From: Maribacter sp. PR1
GTDB taxonomy: Bacteria; Bacteroidota; Bacteroidia; Flavobacteriales; Flavobacteriaceae
Direction of reading: 5' to 3'
DNA: 64,000 bases
NCBI RefSeq assembly: GCF_028464145.1
Contig: NZ_JAQPCG010000003.1
Location: forward strand, 456,379-520,378
The position numbers were made by a program, and so were the translations under genes. The notes under the pieces are model-generated. The model searched no databases. It was given only the letters and a program-made list of their open reading frames with translations, and was not told the DNA's origin. Positions 38,437 through 47,924 of this stretch are shown here, piece after piece. Position 1 is the first letter of the stretch, and every line of letters starts with the position of its first letter.

Positions 38437-38715
38437 TTATTTATTGATGCGTTCAGTACCGCAATTAGGACAAAATTTTGCTTCGACTGGCACACTCTCG
38501 TTACAATTGCTGCAGTTGGACTTGCCTAAAGGTGAACCGCACTTTTTACAAAAGGCTGCATTTTCATCATTTTTCTCACCACAGGCTGTGCAACGAATCA
38601 TAACCTTTGCATCTGAACTATCTTCCCTATAGCCATAACCGCGTTTATTGTGATGCCCACGGGAATGATGGCCTCCGTTTTGAAAGCCTCGAAATAAATG
38701 TTTTAAAAATCCCAT
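38437..38715 (-). CDS. Zinc-ribbon protein
   Basis: A 92-aa protein with a His/Gly-rich start (FQNGGHHSRGHHNKRGYG) and two zinc ribbons: CTACGEKND...CKKCGSP and CSNCNES...CPNCGTE. It could bind metal or nucleic acid; no specific function is known. Confidence 0.8.
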   Translation of the reverse strand: MGFLKHLFRGFQNGGHHSRGHHNKRGYGYREDSSDAKVMIRCTACGEKNDENAAFCKKCGSPLGKSNCSNCNESVPVEAKFCPNCGTERINK

Positions 38716-38765
38716 ATCAATATATCTTTTAGTTTATTCTTTTATTAACCAGCCAATACCTGTCA

Positions 38766-39125
38766 TCAGTCACTTTCAATCCATATTTTGGCTTCCTGTT
38801 TTTGGTCTGAACCAAAATATTTGATTTCGGCATTGCAAAATGGTTTCATAAATTGGGTGGCCCACTTTCGCCACTTTTTTTCGCCGACCAATGCTATTTT
38901 TTCATACTCCTTTTCGTGGTCAACATCTTTAGAGAAATCTTTCCATAGCCCATCTATATGCCAGCCTTGAAAATCGTTCATCTCAAAATACCACCGAACC
39001 TTTAATCCTTTTTCAAGAATACTATGGATAAGCGGATGTATTTTTTCAAAGTCGTACTGGTTGAGTTTACCGCTAGCCTTTGTGGTAACCACATTTTCGC
39101 TCTTTATGTCTGTAATCTGTAACAT
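38766..39125 (-). CDS. SpoIIAA-like (STAS-type) protein, copy 2
   Basis: A 119-aa paralogue of copy 1 with the same layout (TKASGKLNQYDFEKIHPL, YFEMNDFQGWHIDGLWKDF, ALVGEKKWRKWATQF). Confidence 0.85.
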   Translation of the reverse strand: MLQITDIKSENVVTTKASGKLNQYDFEKIHPLIHSILEKGLKVRWYFEMNDFQGWHIDGLWKDFSKDVDHEKEYEKIALVGEKKWRKWATQFMKPFCNAEIKYFGSDQKQEAKIWIESD

Positions 39126-39194
39126 CTTTTAAAATTAATATTATTATTAGTGCATTGTAAGTGCAAATATCCATTGGCTTTACACTTACTTTTT

Positions 39195-39965
39195 TTAATT
39201 ATAAAGTGCCTTCTCTTTTCCTAAGTACAAGATGGCTTCGGGCAAATCGAGTTCGTGCGTGGCATTGCCTGTGCGTATATAAAACCGTGACCTCCCGTCC
39301 TGACTTAGATAGACCGGTATTTTGGCCGGGGCTATTTCTATGTAGCACACGTCATTTTCTCCATATCTGTAAAAAGATACATTTACTGCCATACACAAAT
39401 GGGCACCCACTTTCAGAGATACCAACTGCATCAGGTATTGCTCAAAACCATCTGTGTCAGGTTTTTTCAAGGTGTCAAAATCCTGGTTTAGACCGAGGAT
39501 GTTGCCGTTATCGTCTACTCCTATAAGCAAATTACCACCGTTGGTGTTCATAAAACCCGCTATGGTCTTGATAATTACAAATTCCAACTGTTTATTCACT
39601 TTGGATTGACGTAAATCCCATCGCAGACTTGATTTGAACTCCACCAAATCATTCTCGCCTTTTTTAATGAGTTCCAGCAGGGTTTGCCCATCCATCCGTT
39701 TCCTGTTCAGTTGAAAAATCTTTTTTCTGAAAAAGACCATCAAGGCAAGGCTGCTTCCCAATATTCCGAACAACAGGTTTTTAAGGACTTGGTCAACATC
39801 GGTAAAACCCCATACGGTTTCAAAAGCCTCGCCAAGATAGCTTGGCCAGTGACCGGAATCGCCCGACCGGTCAAAGAGAAAAAGGGATAGGCCCAAGGGT
39901 TGCAGTATAAAGACCCCAAAGGCAAAGCCTGCCAAAAGCCATATCCCTATTTTTCTTCTTTGCAT
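39195..39965 (-). CDS. Membrane-anchored AlbA/Schlafen-type putative ATP-binding protein
   Basis: A 256-aa protein with two TM segments (IGIWLLAGFAFGVFILQPLG; LLFGILGSSLALMVFF) followed by an AlbA_2 domain: GENDLVEFKSS, IAGFMNTNGGNLLIGVDDNG and FYIRTGNAT. Such domains usually bind nucleic acid or nucleotides; here the domain is tethered to the membrane, with unknown purpose. Confidence 0.82.
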   Translation of the reverse strand: MQRRKIGIWLLAGFAFGVFILQPLGLSLFLFDRSGDSGHWPSYLGEAFETVWGFTDVDQVLKNLLFGILGSSLALMVFFRKKIFQLNRKRMDGQTLLELIKKGENDLVEFKSSLRWDLRQSKVNKQLEFVIIKTIAGFMNTNGGNLLIGVDDNGNILGLNQDFDTLKKPDTDGFEQYLMQLVSLKVGAHLCMAVNVSFYRYGENDVCYIEIAPAKIPVYLSQDGRSRFYIRTGNATHELDLPEAILYLGKEKALYN

Positions 39966-40007
39966 AGATAACGGTGTTATGGTCGTTCGGTCAAAAGCAA
40001 AACACTG

Positions 40008-40226
40008 TTATTTTTTGTCCTTTAACAGGAACGTCTTGCGTTTCTCAAACTCCTCTTCGTCGATTTCGCCGCGGGCGTACCGCTCCCTCAGGGCTTCCAT
40101 TGCCCTGTCCTTTCTGTTTTTCTGTCCCGGTGTGGGGTAGGGAATCAGGAATATCCAGAAGATGAGGATTATCCATAACCCCCACCATATCCAGTGCATT
40201 CCCCCAAAATACCAATCGTCCATCAT
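40008..40226 (-). CDS. SHOCT-domain small membrane protein
   Basis: A 72-aa protein with one Trp-rich TM helix (GGMHWIWWGLWIILIFWIFL) followed by the short C-terminal SHOCT helix pair (ALRERYARGEIDEEEFEKRK). It may tune oligomers at the membrane. Family recognisable, function unknown. Confidence 0.85.
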   Translation of the reverse strand: MMDDWYFGGMHWIWWGLWIILIFWIFLIPYPTPGQKNRKDRAMEALRERYARGEIDEEEFEKRKTFLLKDKK

Positions 40227-40253
40227 AATTTTCTAGATTTAAAGATTCATGTT

Positions 40254-40625
40254 TCAGTTACTATTGCTATTGCTTGTTTGTTCGAGCCAGTTGTTGGCCA
40301 TGTTTCCATCTTCAGGTCCGAAATATTTTATGTGGGCTTCACTAAACGGCAATAGCGATTCGGTAAACCGTTCTTGCCATGTTTTTTCGCCCACCAAGGC
40401 TATTTTCTTAAGCCGTGCTTCTTCGGGAAAGGAAATATCCAACCTCTCACCGCTGCTTTTCTTCACTCCTTTTTTGCGAGGCTCCATTTCCATATACCAA
40501 GCGGCCAGTTCATTGCTTTTCAAATGTTCATTCAGGGCCTTGACTAAGGTCGCCCCATCATCGGCATCCAGCTCTTGATCTGCGATGGTATATAAGATTT
40601 GGTCTTTTTTATAGATTGCTATCAT
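40254..40625 (-). CDS. SpoIIAA-like protein, diverged copy 3
   Basis: A 123-aa protein related to copies 1 and 2, most clearly in the C-terminal part (KIALVGEKTWQERFTESLLPF and AHIKYFGPED). The N-terminal half is diverged (YKKDQILYTIADQELDADDG). Confidence 0.75.
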   Translation of the reverse strand: MIAIYKKDQILYTIADQELDADDGATLVKALNEHLKSNELAAWYMEMEPRKKGVKKSSGERLDISFPEEARLKKIALVGEKTWQERFTESLLPFSEAHIKYFGPEDGNMANNWLEQTSNSNSN

Positions 40626-40659
40626 CGTCGTATTCTTTTGATATTATTGTCCTTAAAGG

Positions 40660-41082
40660 TTACTCCAAATTGCCATTGCATTTATTGCATACTCCCGTTA
40701 CGACCAGATTGATATCCTCTGCCATATATCCTTGGGGCAGGTTTACCTGCGGGATTTTACGGTCGGTCAAACAAACGGTCTCGTTGCACCTAGTGCAATG
40801 AAAATGCAGGTGCAGGTCGTTGCCCACCTCACATTCACAGTCTTCCTCACAGAGCGCATATTTCATAATGCCCGTACCATCCTCTATCTGATGTACGATG
40901 CCTTTTTCCTCAAATGTTTTCATCGTCCGGAAAAGGGTGCTCCTTTCGGATATCTCGAAAAAATTCTCTAGCTCTCCCAAACTGATGGCTACCTCGCTTT
41001 GCAGTAACTTTTTATAGGTCAACAGTCGCATCGGTGTGGGCCGTATTCCCTTGCTTTCCAGTTTTTTGACAATTTTTTCCAT
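40660..41082 (-). CDS. Fur-family metal-responsive repressor
   Basis: A 140-aa regulator starting at ATG 41082 (MEKIVKKLESKGIRPTPMR). Winged helix SERSTLFRTMKTFEEKGIVH; metal domain HLHFHCTRCNETVCL and CNKCNGN. It is the nearest regulator gene to the RND operon, which it follows on the same strand (PII-like gene between), so it probably controls that operon. A longer start at 41142 lies inside the PII-like gene and is less likely. Confidence 0.9.
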   Translation of the reverse strand: MEKIVKKLESKGIRPTPMRLLTYKKLLQSEVAISLGELENFFEISERSTLFRTMKTFEEKGIVHQIEDGTGIMKYALCEEDCECEVGNDLHLHFHCTRCNETVCLTDRKIPQVNLPQGYMAEDINLVVTGVCNKCNGNLE

Positions 41083-41092
41083 TTTAAAAGGA

Positions 41093-41431
41093 TTACAGAT
41101 CGTAGCGTTTAAGGGATTTTCCTGTTTTGATCTGGAAGGCATCCTCTATATCCGATAAATAGATGATACCGTCCCCTGGGTCGGGCGTTTTACCGTTTTC
41201 CGTAATAATATCGATTGCCGCTTGTGCTTCCTCATTTTGGCATACCAACTCCACTTTTACCACCGGGCTATCGGTAATATTAAAATCAAGGGAGGGTCTT
41301 GCTCCTTTTGCCTTGAACGCCCCGGTGCCCTCTGCTTGTGAGAGCGTCATACTTTTAAAACCGTTATCGCTAAGGGCTTCGATGACCCTTTGTATCCTGT
41401 TCGGTTTTACAAATGCTTTTATTTCTTTCAT
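41093..41431 (-). CDS. PII-like signalling protein of the metal efflux operon
   Basis: A 112-aa trimeric PII-fold protein (MKEIKAFVKPNRIQRVIEAL, GTGAFKAKG, TPDPGDGIIYLSDIEDAFQI). The T-loop differs from GlnB and lacks the uridylylation Tyr51 context, so it is not obviously nitrogen-related. PII-like proteins beside CusA/CzcA pumps probably sense adenine nucleotides or metal. Confidence 0.88.
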   Translation of the reverse strand: MKEIKAFVKPNRIQRVIEALSDNGFKSMTLSQAEGTGAFKAKGARPSLDFNITDSPVVKVELVCQNEEAQAAIDIITENGKTPDPGDGIIYLSDIEDAFQIKTGKSLKRYDL

Positions 41432-41545
41432 TTTTAAAATTTTTAAATTTTTAATCGATTTTGAACCGAGCCTGTTTTCTAATTTTTAACTAACCAATTA
41501 AGACGATAAACAAACCCGGAATCAAAACCTTTGATTTTTAGAGAA

Positions 41546-42787
41546 TTAATGTCCGTGCTCCAATTCGCCTTTAACCATTTCCGAAGAAAGGGTATAGGCT
41601 CCATTTGTTACTATTTTGATATTTTCGGGTGTTCCTGCAGGCAGGTTAACTTCTACAAAGCCCAGATCGTTGACCCCCGTACTCACGGGGATGCGTTTAT
41701 ATTTCATTTTATTTTCAACAGGTTCTTCATCCTCATCCACGATGAAGATATAAGACTGTTCACCTTCCTGGACAATGGCTTCCTCGGGAACAGCAAAGCC
41801 TGATTTTTCTCCTTGCACGATTCTTCCCTCCACATACATTCCGGGCAAAAGGTCTTTGTCCTTATTTTCAATATCTGCCAATACCTCTATGGCCTTGGGA
41901 TCGCTCTCAAACGTCTGGCCTATGGAACGCACGGTGGCCTTTAACAATTCATTAGGTTTTGAGGCTGTTGAAAAATATATCTGTTGCCCTTCCTTGACCT
42001 GCTTGATGTCCTTTTCATATACTTTGAAATTGACATAGATTTTTGAATTATCGCTTATCGAGAACATTTTGGATTGTGGGGCCACATAATCGCCCAGGCT
42101 TACCATTACTTCGCCCACATAGCCACTAATGGGCGTAATAATGGGGATGGCAGAATAGATCTCCCCTTCGGCCACTTTGGAAGGGTCCAGTCCCAACAAG
42201 CGTAGTTTGGACTTTAGGCCGTTTACACTGGAAGTGGTGGAACGAAATTTGGATTGCGCCATTTGGAATTCCTTGCCAGAGGAAACCCCTTTGTCATAGA
42301 GGGTCTTTTTGCGCTCAAAATCCTGCTTTAAAAATACCAGTTCGTCATTCTTTTCCTGGTATTCCTGTTGCATGGCGATGATATCCGGGTGTTCTATATA
42401 GGCCAACACCTGTCCCTTGCGCACAATGTTGCCCGGTACTACCTTGATCGAGCTAACATTTCCACCAATAAAGGGACTAATGTTTGCCCTGTCCTGTGGG
42501 AAGAGTTCGAGTGTTCCTGTTACCTTAATGTTGTTCCCTAAATTACGTTCCTCCAGAGGTTTCGTTTCCAGACCGATGGTTTCGGCCTGTTGTTTTGAGA
42601 TTGCTACAACACCTTCTTCCCCTTCTTCCCCTTCGTGGCCTTCTTCGCCATGCGCATCTTCTCCAGGTGCTTCGGTTTTTGATACGCCTTCAGTTTCGTT
42701 ATGCCCAAGCTCGGATTTTGGGGCATCGTTACAGCTCAGAAACATAAGTGTCAATAATACGGTACTAACTAATAGTATATTCTTCAT
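41546..42787 (-). CDS. czcB: RND periplasmic adaptor (CusB/CzcB type)
   Basis: A 413-aa lipoprotein-like membrane fusion protein: signal with lipobox (LMFLSCND), an acidic His-rich segment (APGEDAHGEEGHEGEEGEE), a helical hairpin, and lipoyl/beta-barrel segments (VVPGNIVRKGQVLAYIEHPD; ITPISGYVGEVMVSLGDYV). It links the inner-membrane pump to the outer channel. The His/Glu stretch suggests metal binding in the periplasm. Confidence 0.92.
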   Translation of the reverse strand: MKNILLVSTVLLTLMFLSCNDAPKSELGHNETEGVSKTEAPGEDAHGEEGHEGEEGEEGVVAISKQQAETIGLETKPLEERNLGNNIKVTGTLELFPQDRANISPFIGGNVSSIKVVPGNIVRKGQVLAYIEHPDIIAMQQEYQEKNDELVFLKQDFERKKTLYDKGVSSGKEFQMAQSKFRSTTSSVNGLKSKLRLLGLDPSKVAEGEIYSAIPIITPISGYVGEVMVSLGDYVAPQSKMFSISDNSKIYVNFKVYEKDIKQVKEGQQIYFSTASKPNELLKATVRSIGQTFESDPKAIEVLADIENKDKDLLPGMYVEGRIVQGEKSGFAVPEEAIVQEGEQSYIFIVDEDEEPVENKMKYKRIPVSTGVNDLGFVEVNLPAGTPENIKIVTNGAYTLSSEMVKGELEHGH

Positions 42788-42805
42788 TTTTCTTTCTTTT
42801 TAAGA

Positions 42806-45800
42806 TTATAGATTGCCCAATTGATATTGTATCTCAATGGCCTGTTGGTTATATTGGTTGATGAAATCCAAATGGTTTATTTTGATGTTGATGGCACTGT
42901 TGAGGATGGTGATATAGCTAATGTAGTCTATCTCACCTTCCTTGTTTGCCAGTTCGGCAGTGGTCAACTGTTCCTCTGCCAGTGGCAGTGCCGCTTCTTC
43001 ATAGTACCTCAACGACTTCAACGTTTTGTCCTGGGCTTTGTACAGTTGGGAGACCAGGCTCTCGGTGGTCGCCTTTTGTGTCAAATACTGGTTTTCGGCC
43101 ACCATGGCATCTGCCTTGGCCGCCCTTACCCTATTTTTTTGCGGAAGGAACCACAAAGGGATGCTGATGCCCGCCTGATAGGCATTGAACCCCGTAACAT
43201 CATTATACTTGAGATTGTCATAGCTCAGGCTGAACTTTGGCAGGAACTGGGATTTTTCGACCTTTACGTTCGCTTTGCCCACTGCTGCGTTCTGAAGGTC
43301 GAACTGCAGCAACGGGTTATTGCTTATATCCAAAGTGTCTACAACCGATATTGGGTTTATGATCCCATAAGGCCCATCCATCGTATCAATGGAACCATCG
43401 ATTCCCAGATATTGCTTCAATGCCCTTTTGGCGATCTCGATATCATCATAGGACTGTTGCTTTAATACCTGTATTTGTTGGTACTCCGAGGTAGCCGAAA
43501 TATAGGCGAGTTTTCCGGTCTCACCGCTATCGTACCTCAATTTGGCCGCACTTTCAAAATCGGCATAGATGCTGTCCAGCCTTTCGGCGAGCTTCAGGCG
43601 GGCCTTATTGTAGGCAATCTCGTAATAGGCCTGCATCACATCCCGTAACAGCTGCTGCTCACTAAGGTCATAGAATTTCTCGCCCAGCTTGGTGCGTTCC
43701 TTATAGAACCTGGATTTTGAAAACCCGGAGAGCAGGTCAATGTTGCCCTGTTGTACCCCGAAGGTACGCAGATTTCCCTGATTCAGGCCTTGGTCTTCCC
43801 TGCCGGCATATAGAAACGTGCTGCCCAGGTCAAAACTGGTGCCCTTCAAGGCCTGTTCCCTGTCTATGAACGCTTGTCCTTCCTTAAGGGTGGGGTAATT
43901 TTCCCTTGCCATTGCTATAGCTTCATCTAAAGTCAAGGTTTGAGCGATGGGATTGTTTTGGGCCGATAGGTTACCAGATGATAAAAATCCTCCAACCAAC
44001 AATAAAACTGGAATGATGGCTTGACTTTTTTTGATATAACCCGTATTGTCACCATTATTTCTACGCTCCTTACGGGATTCCAACCAACTATAAAGTACCG
44101 GGACTACCACCAATGTTAAAAAGGTTGCCGTAATCAAGCCACCAATAACGACGGTTGCCAATGGTCGCTGCACTTCTGCACCACCGGAAGTAGAAATCGC
44201 CATTGGGATAAAGCCCATAATGGCCGCCGTTGCCGTAAGCAATATAGGGCGCAAGCGCTCGTGGGTTGCCTCGTAGATCCTGTCTTTTAAATTTGTCATA
44301 CCACTTTCTTTTAAATCATTGAATTTGTTGATCAGTACCAATCCGTTCAATACCGCTACCCCAAAGAGCACGATAAACCCAACACCTGCGGAAATACTGA
44401 ATGGCATTCCCCGTATCCAAAGGGCAAACACGCCACCAATGGCTGCCAGGGGTACTGCCATATAAATCATTACCGACTGTGAGAACGAGCTCAAGGCAAA
44501 GTAGAGCAATATGAAAATTAGGAACAGTGCAATAGGCACTACGATCATTAATCGGTCGGTCGCCCTTTGAAGGTTCTCAAAAGAACCGCCATAGGTTATA
44601 TAATAGCCCGGGGGCAGTTTCAACTGGGCATCGAGCTTTTGCTGAACCTCCTCGACCATGGACTTGACATCCCTGCCCCGAACGTTTACCCCCACATAGA
44701 TTCGCCGGTAGGTATTGTCCCTGGAAATTTGCATGGGCCCGGGTTTATAGCTGATGTCCGCCAATTCCTTTAGGGGCACTTGGTTACCACTGGGCAGGTC
44801 TATGTACAGGTTTTTAAGGTTGTTGATATCCTTTCGATAGGCCTCGGCCAGACGGATGACCACTTCAAAGCGCTTTTCGCCCTCGAATATGACACTTGCC
44901 GATTCCCCTGCGAAGGCGGCACTCACATAATCGTTGAGCTTGTCAATGGTAACCCCGTATTGCGCCATCTTTGCCCGGTTATAGACAACGGTCATCTGTG
45001 GCAGGCCACTGGTCGCTTCCGCCCGTACATCACCAGCGCCATCTACGGTTTGTATGATTGCCGCCATTTCTTGCGCCTTTTCGGCCAGAACATCCAGGTC
45101 CTCACCATAGATCTTGATGGCAACATCTTCCCGGACACCCGTCAACAGTTCATTGAAACGGAGCTCTACGGGTTGGGTAAACACAAAGTTCACACCGGGG
45201 ATAACCGAAATCTTTTCCTTTATTTTTTCTATGAGTTCTTCCTTGCTCTCCGCACTGGTCCATTTGCTCTTATCCTTTTCAAGGATGATGTAACTATCGG
45301 CAATGTCCATGGGCATGGGGTCGGTAGGGATTTCTGCCACCCCGATCCTCGAGATCATGGTCTTCACTTCGGGAAATTCATTTACCAGATTTTGTAGTTT
45401 TTTTGAAGCTTCAATGGATTCGGTAAGGCTACTGCCAGGTTTTATCAGGGCCTGCATGGCAATATCGCCTTCATCCAGCTTTGGGATAAACTCCCCGCCC
45501 ATAGTGCTAAAAATAAATCCTGCGATTGCCAGTAAAGCAACTGCCCCTAAAACAATACCTGCCTTAAAACGCAATGCAAACGAAAGCAATGGCTTATACG
45601 CTTTGTTCAACCCTGCCATGATTTTATCACTGAACCTATCGATACTATTTTCAAATTTGGCGAACCAATGGTCCGGGTTTTTTGCAGGTTTCAGGAACAA
45701 GGCCGAAACCATAGGTACGTAGGTAAGGCAGAGGATAATCGCCCCAAGTACGGCAAAACCAAAGGTAAATGCCATGGGACGGAACATCTTTCCTTCAACT

Positions 45801-47206
45801 CCAGTAAGGAAAAGGATCGGTGTAAATACGATAAGGATGATAAGCTGACCGAAAAAGGCAGAGTTCATCATCGTACTTCCAGATTCGTATGCCATTTCAT
45901 CCATTTCGGCCTGACCTATCGCTGCTTTTGATTTTTTCATCCGTTGATGGATATGCAATACCATACCTTCCACAATGATTACCGCACCATCCACGATGAT
46001 CCCAAAATCGATGGCACCAAGGGACATTAAATTTGCCCATACGCCGAACTGTTTCATCAGGATAAATGCGAACAGTAATGATAACGGGATTACCGAAGCG
46101 GTAATCAATCCGCCACGTAAACTCCCCAAGAGCAGTACAAGCACAAAGATCACAATCAATGAACCTTCAATCAAGTTCTTCTCTACCGTACTTGTGGTCC
46201 TGGCTATAAGTTCGGCACGGCTTAAGAACGGTTCAATATAAACGCCCTCGGGAAGCGATTTCTGTATCTCGTCAATTCGTTTTTCTACATTATTGATCAC
46301 ATTACTTGGACTTTCTCCCTTTAACATCAAAATCTGACCTCCCACGGATTCGTGGCCATCTTGGGTAAACGCACCATAACGCACCTGGTTGCCATAGCCC
46401 ACTTTTTCGGCGATATCCCGTACCAATACGGGAGTTCCGTTTTGGGTGGTAACCACTGTATTTTTCAAATCTTCAAGGCTACGGGCCAACCCCTCGCCAC
46501 GGATAAAGTTGGCCTGATGGTTTTTTTCAATATAGGCACCGCCCGTGTTGGCGTTGTTTACTTTCAGGGCTTCAAAAACCTGATTCATTGTAATGCCAAA
46601 ACTTTTTAGTTTATCAGGATTTATGGCAACTTCATATTGTTTCACATAGCCCCCAAAAGCATTGACCTCTACCACTCCAGGGACTAATGCCATTTGGCGT
46701 TTGACGATCCAATCCTGAATGGTACGAAGCTCCATGGCATCGTATTTATCTTCGTAACCTTCTTTTACCTTTAGAGTGTATTGGAATATTTCGCCCAGAC
46801 CCGTAGTAATGGGTGCCATAAAAGGCGTACCAAAACCTTCGGGAATTTCCCCGGCGACTTCGGTCAATTTTTCTTGCACCAATTGCCGGGGAAGATAGGT
46901 GCCTGCTTCGTCCTTAAAAACAATGGTAACCACGGACAGCCCAAAACGAGATACCGAACGCAGCTCGATAACGTCAGGAAGGTTGGCCATTGCCAATTCT
47001 ACAGGATAGGTAACAAATTGTTCAATATCCTCAGTACCTAAATTTGGGGCTACTGTAATAACCTGTACTTGGTTGTTGGTAATATCGGGGACAGAACCCA
47101 GATTTATAGTGGCCATAGACCAAATGCCCGTACCTACCAGTGCCACTATGAAGAGCCCAATAATAAACTTGTTATTAATGGAAAATGAAATGATTTTGTT
47201 AATCAT
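42806..47206 (-). CDS. czcA: CzcA-type RND pump fused to a TolC-like outer-membrane channel
   Basis: A 1466-aa fusion. Residues 1 to about 1040 form a heavy-metal RND pump: MINKIISFSINNKFIIGLF, the NLGSVPDITNNQVQV porter start, and the TM4 acidic patch region GAIDFGIIVDGAVIIVEGMV. After a second signal/TM-like linker (QAIIPVLLLVGGFLSSGNLS), about 400 residues of TolC-like helices follow (LTLDEAIAMARENYPTLKEG). One chain thus carries pump and channel. It forms an operon with the adaptor. This is an intact RND system, unlike the transposon-split one. Confidence 0.93.
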   Translation of the reverse strand: MINKIISFSINNKFIIGLFIVALVGTGIWSMATINLGSVPDITNNQVQVITVAPNLGTEDIEQFVTYPVELAMANLPDVIELRSVSRFGLSVVTIVFKDEAGTYLPRQLVQEKLTEVAGEIPEGFGTPFMAPITTGLGEIFQYTLKVKEGYEDKYDAMELRTIQDWIVKRQMALVPGVVEVNAFGGYVKQYEVAINPDKLKSFGITMNQVFEALKVNNANTGGAYIEKNHQANFIRGEGLARSLEDLKNTVVTTQNGTPVLVRDIAEKVGYGNQVRYGAFTQDGHESVGGQILMLKGESPSNVINNVEKRIDEIQKSLPEGVYIEPFLSRAELIARTTSTVEKNLIEGSLIVIFVLVLLLGSLRGGLITASVIPLSLLFAFILMKQFGVWANLMSLGAIDFGIIVDGAVIIVEGMVLHIHQRMKKSKAAIGQAEMDEMAYESGSTMMNSAFFGQLIILIVFTPILFLTGVEGKMFRPMAFTFGFAVLGAIILCLTYVPMVSALFLKPAKNPDHWFAKFENSIDRFSDKIMAGLNKAYKPLLSFALRFKAGIVLGAVALLAIAGFIFSTMGGEFIPKLDEGDIAMQALIKPGSSLTESIEASKKLQNLVNEFPEVKTMISRIGVAEIPTDPMPMDIADSYIILEKDKSKWTSAESKEELIEKIKEKISVIPGVNFVFTQPVELRFNELLTGVREDVAIKIYGEDLDVLAEKAQEMAAIIQTVDGAGDVRAEATSGLPQMTVVYNRAKMAQYGVTIDKLNDYVSAAFAGESASVIFEGEKRFEVVIRLAEAYRKDINNLKNLYIDLPSGNQVPLKELADISYKPGPMQISRDNTYRRIYVGVNVRGRDVKSMVEEVQQKLDAQLKLPPGYYITYGGSFENLQRATDRLMIVVPIALFLIFILLYFALSSFSQSVMIYMAVPLAAIGGVFALWIRGMPFSISAGVGFIVLFGVAVLNGLVLINKFNDLKESGMTNLKDRIYEATHERLRPILLTATAAIMGFIPMAISTSGGAEVQRPLATVVIGGLITATFLTLVVVPVLYSWLESRKERRNNGDNTGYIKKSQAIIPVLLLVGGFLSSGNLSAQNNPIAQTLTLDEAIAMARENYPTLKEGQAFIDREQALKGTSFDLGSTFLYAGREDQGLNQGNLRTFGVQQGNIDLLSGFSKSRFYKERTKLGEKFYDLSEQQLLRDVMQAYYEIAYNKARLKLAERLDSIYADFESAAKLRYDSGETGKLAYISATSEYQQIQVLKQQSYDDIEIAKRALKQYLGIDGSIDTMDGPYGIINPISVVDTLDISNNPLLQFDLQNAAVGKANVKVEKSQFLPKFSLSYDNLKYNDVTGFNAYQAGISIPLWFLPQKNRVRAAKADAMVAENQYLTQKATTESLVSQLYKAQDKTLKSLRYYEEAALPLAEEQLTTAELANKEGEIDYISYITILNSAINIKINHLDFINQYNQQAIEIQYQLGNL

Positions 47207-47324
47207 AGTAAAAGTATTAATTCAGTTTAAACATCGCAATGCAATGAGATACAATGCGTTTATAATGTGATGCTTATTTTGAAAAGCATCACGTAAGGAT
47301 ATAGCTATCCTTAAAAAAACTGAA

Positions 47325-47732
47325 TTATACTTTAGGTGGTTGGAAAAGCGATTCCAAATATCTGGAAGTGAAGTTTACTTTATATAAGTTAAACTGTTCT
47401 TTCCCTTCAAACTTTAATAGATTAATTAAAGCCGAATTGTTGTTCGCAATAATTAATACTAAAGGGTGGCAACATTGCTGATGGGAATGGATTGGTGTTT
47501 TCTGCTTACCAGAGTCATTATGGTGCCTTTCAGCTTTTGCTACGTTACCAAAGTAATCTTCAACTACATATTCAAGGAAAGAGTCACCATAAACTTTATG
47601 GTCTTGGTAATGGATTAGGATGCTTGAAATTTCTTTAATGGGTCCACAAAAGTCCATATCAATACTAATTCCCTGAAAAAAGAATAATAGCGACATTGAT
47701 ATGGAAAAAAGTGTTTTCATAAATTTCAACAA
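47325..47732 (-). CDS. HYC/CC/PP-like small exported protein upstream of the second RND pump
   Basis: A 135-aa protein with a signal-like start (MLKFMKTLFSISMSLLFFFQ), DMDFCG, HSHQQCCHP and a LFQPPKV end. These landmarks match, in order, those of the protein at 23244-23663. It is presumably a periplasmic metal-binding partner of the efflux operon; function inferred from placement. Confidence 0.72.
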   Translation of the reverse strand: MLKFMKTLFSISMSLLFFFQGISIDMDFCGPIKEISSILIHYQDHKVYGDSFLEYVVEDYFGNVAKAERHHNDSGKQKTPIHSHQQCCHPLVLIIANNNSALINLLKFEGKEQFNLYKVNFTSRYLESLFQPPKV

Positions 47733-47863
47733 AGGTAAGAATTAATCGATGCACAGGTTGTGCAAAAACTTGAAAGGCTGAAGAATTGGTAGTCTACGCT
47801 TTTGCGTCAAAACTTAAGAAATAACCTTTTTACCAATTCCAACTACCCTTGGGATACATCATG

Positions 47864-47901
47864 TTTCAATTCAGGATATTTCAATTCAGGATATCAGGAT
47901 A
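47864..47901. repeat. Tandem 15-bp direct repeat
   Basis: TTTCAATTCAGGATA occurs at 47864-47878 and 47879-47893, followed by a partial third copy (TCAGGATA, 47894-47901). It lies downstream of the small protein and excisionase-like genes, near the end of the island. It may be a binding array for recombination proteins or a simple slippage repeat. Confidence 0.55.
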
Positions 47902-47924
47902 TAGGGTATTTAGCAATGGTCTTC

